DNA of 64,000 nucleotides from Actinostola sp. cb2023 (Eukaryota; Cnidaria; Anthozoa; Actiniaria; Actinostolidae), in assembly GCA_033675265.1 (NCBI GenBank), contig JAUJYZ010001074.1:72501-136500 (forward strand). Reading direction: 5' to 3'. Of the stretch, positions 63,543-64,000 are shown piece after piece. The position numbers and the translations under genes are program-made. The notes under the pieces are model-generated. The model was not told the DNA's origin. It worked only from the letters and a program-made list of their open reading frames with translations, and did not search any database. Each line of letters starts with the position of its first letter. The stretch's first letter is position 1.

Positions 63543-63985
63543 CCCGGTGTACCAGCAATCGATGAAATCGATAATCGATGGCCAATCGATGAAGCAAAAA
63601 TCTGTGACCTTTGATCGATTGTTATCGATTGCCTTATGATTGATCGAAAGACAACATTGATAATCCTTCACGATGCATCGATCGCACTTTTAGACTGACT
63701 TTGTGACTTTCCCAGCTGCTTTCTATATAGACAACATTTTAGCGGCAACGTACAGAGGTCGATAGGACTACGTCACGAAATCTTGTACTGAACCTGATAA
63801 CAATCGATCGATGATCGATGATCGATTTTCATCGATTGTCATTTTTCTTGTGTGACTATCGATTGGTGATCGATTGCCCAAAACCAATTGATATCAATCG
63901 ATTGTCATCATATTTGTCATCAATTGATATCGATTGTTCGATTGGTTTTCCGATCATCGATTTTCATCGATTGCGTACACCGGGC
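63543..63985. mobile_element. ATCGAT-rich element with CCCGGTGTAC ends
   Basis: CCCGGTGTACCAGCAATCGA and, from the right, CCCGGTGTACGCAATCGATG form terminal inverted repeats. The hexamer ATCGAT occurs about 18 times in 443 bp, in both arms and partly overlapping. Non-coding. Confidence 0.8.
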
Positions 63986-64000
63986 AGTTGAGCTTACTAT

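Overview
The window is eukaryotic and metazoan. Genes are split by GT-AG introns, the DNA is AT-rich, and most of it is transposon debris. PEF1 (peflin), GEMIN7 and CHRAC1 orthologues, a PAN plus fibrinogen-like secreted protein, and the mix of Crypton, Gypsy, CR1/L2-like LINE, Penelope and many palindromic MITEs best fit a cnidarian, probably an anthozoan such as a stony coral or sea anemone. That taxon is inferred from gene style and repeat families. No search was run. Layout: 0.6-1.3 kb holds a decayed Crypton recombinase, 2.8-3.4 kb a foldback element and 3.56-4.12 kb a dead Gypsy pol fragment. A LINE runs from 4.3 to 16.5 kb but is cut inside its reverse transcriptase domain by a 9.0-kb insertion (6,599-15,612). 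The insertion carries a two-exon gene for a 781-residue putative DDE transposase on +, a convergent two-exon gene for an acidic 261-residue protein on -, a 0.5-kb minisatellite and a nest of MITEs. From 16.8 to 19.7 kb lie two inverted pieces of a Penelope-like element, the second ending in a hammerhead-ribozyme-like motif. From 20.4 to 27.2 kb an unrecognised basic protein gene is present as one intact copy and three broken relatives, together with a repeated upstream segment. From 27 to 33 kb there are microsatellites, hairpins and foldbacks and no gene I can support. At 33.6-38.6 kb a three-exon secreted PAN/fibrinogen-like gene has introns filled with a microsatellite, a tRNA-type SINE and minisatellites. 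From 39 to 43.5 kb there are MITE-type palindromes. At 43.7-46.7 kb an F-box gene is broken by an in-frame stop and a 1,652-bp element with a 9-bp target duplication. At 46.7-49.1 kb there is a 2.36-kb palindrome with 908-bp arms. From 49.6 to 55.1 kb there are SINE and LINE scraps and palindromes. At 55.2-58.9 kb lies a complete four-exon PEF1 gene whose exon 3 donor site has been tandemly copied nine times. The right end holds the divergent pair GEMIN7 (-) and CHRAC1 (+, first exon only), with two short elements in the CHRAC1 intron. The host genes do not form a pathway. The calcium sensor, the SMN-complex subunit and the histone-fold subunit are ordinary housekeeping neighbours. The remarkable material is the transposon layer, above all the two-gene 9-kb insertion.
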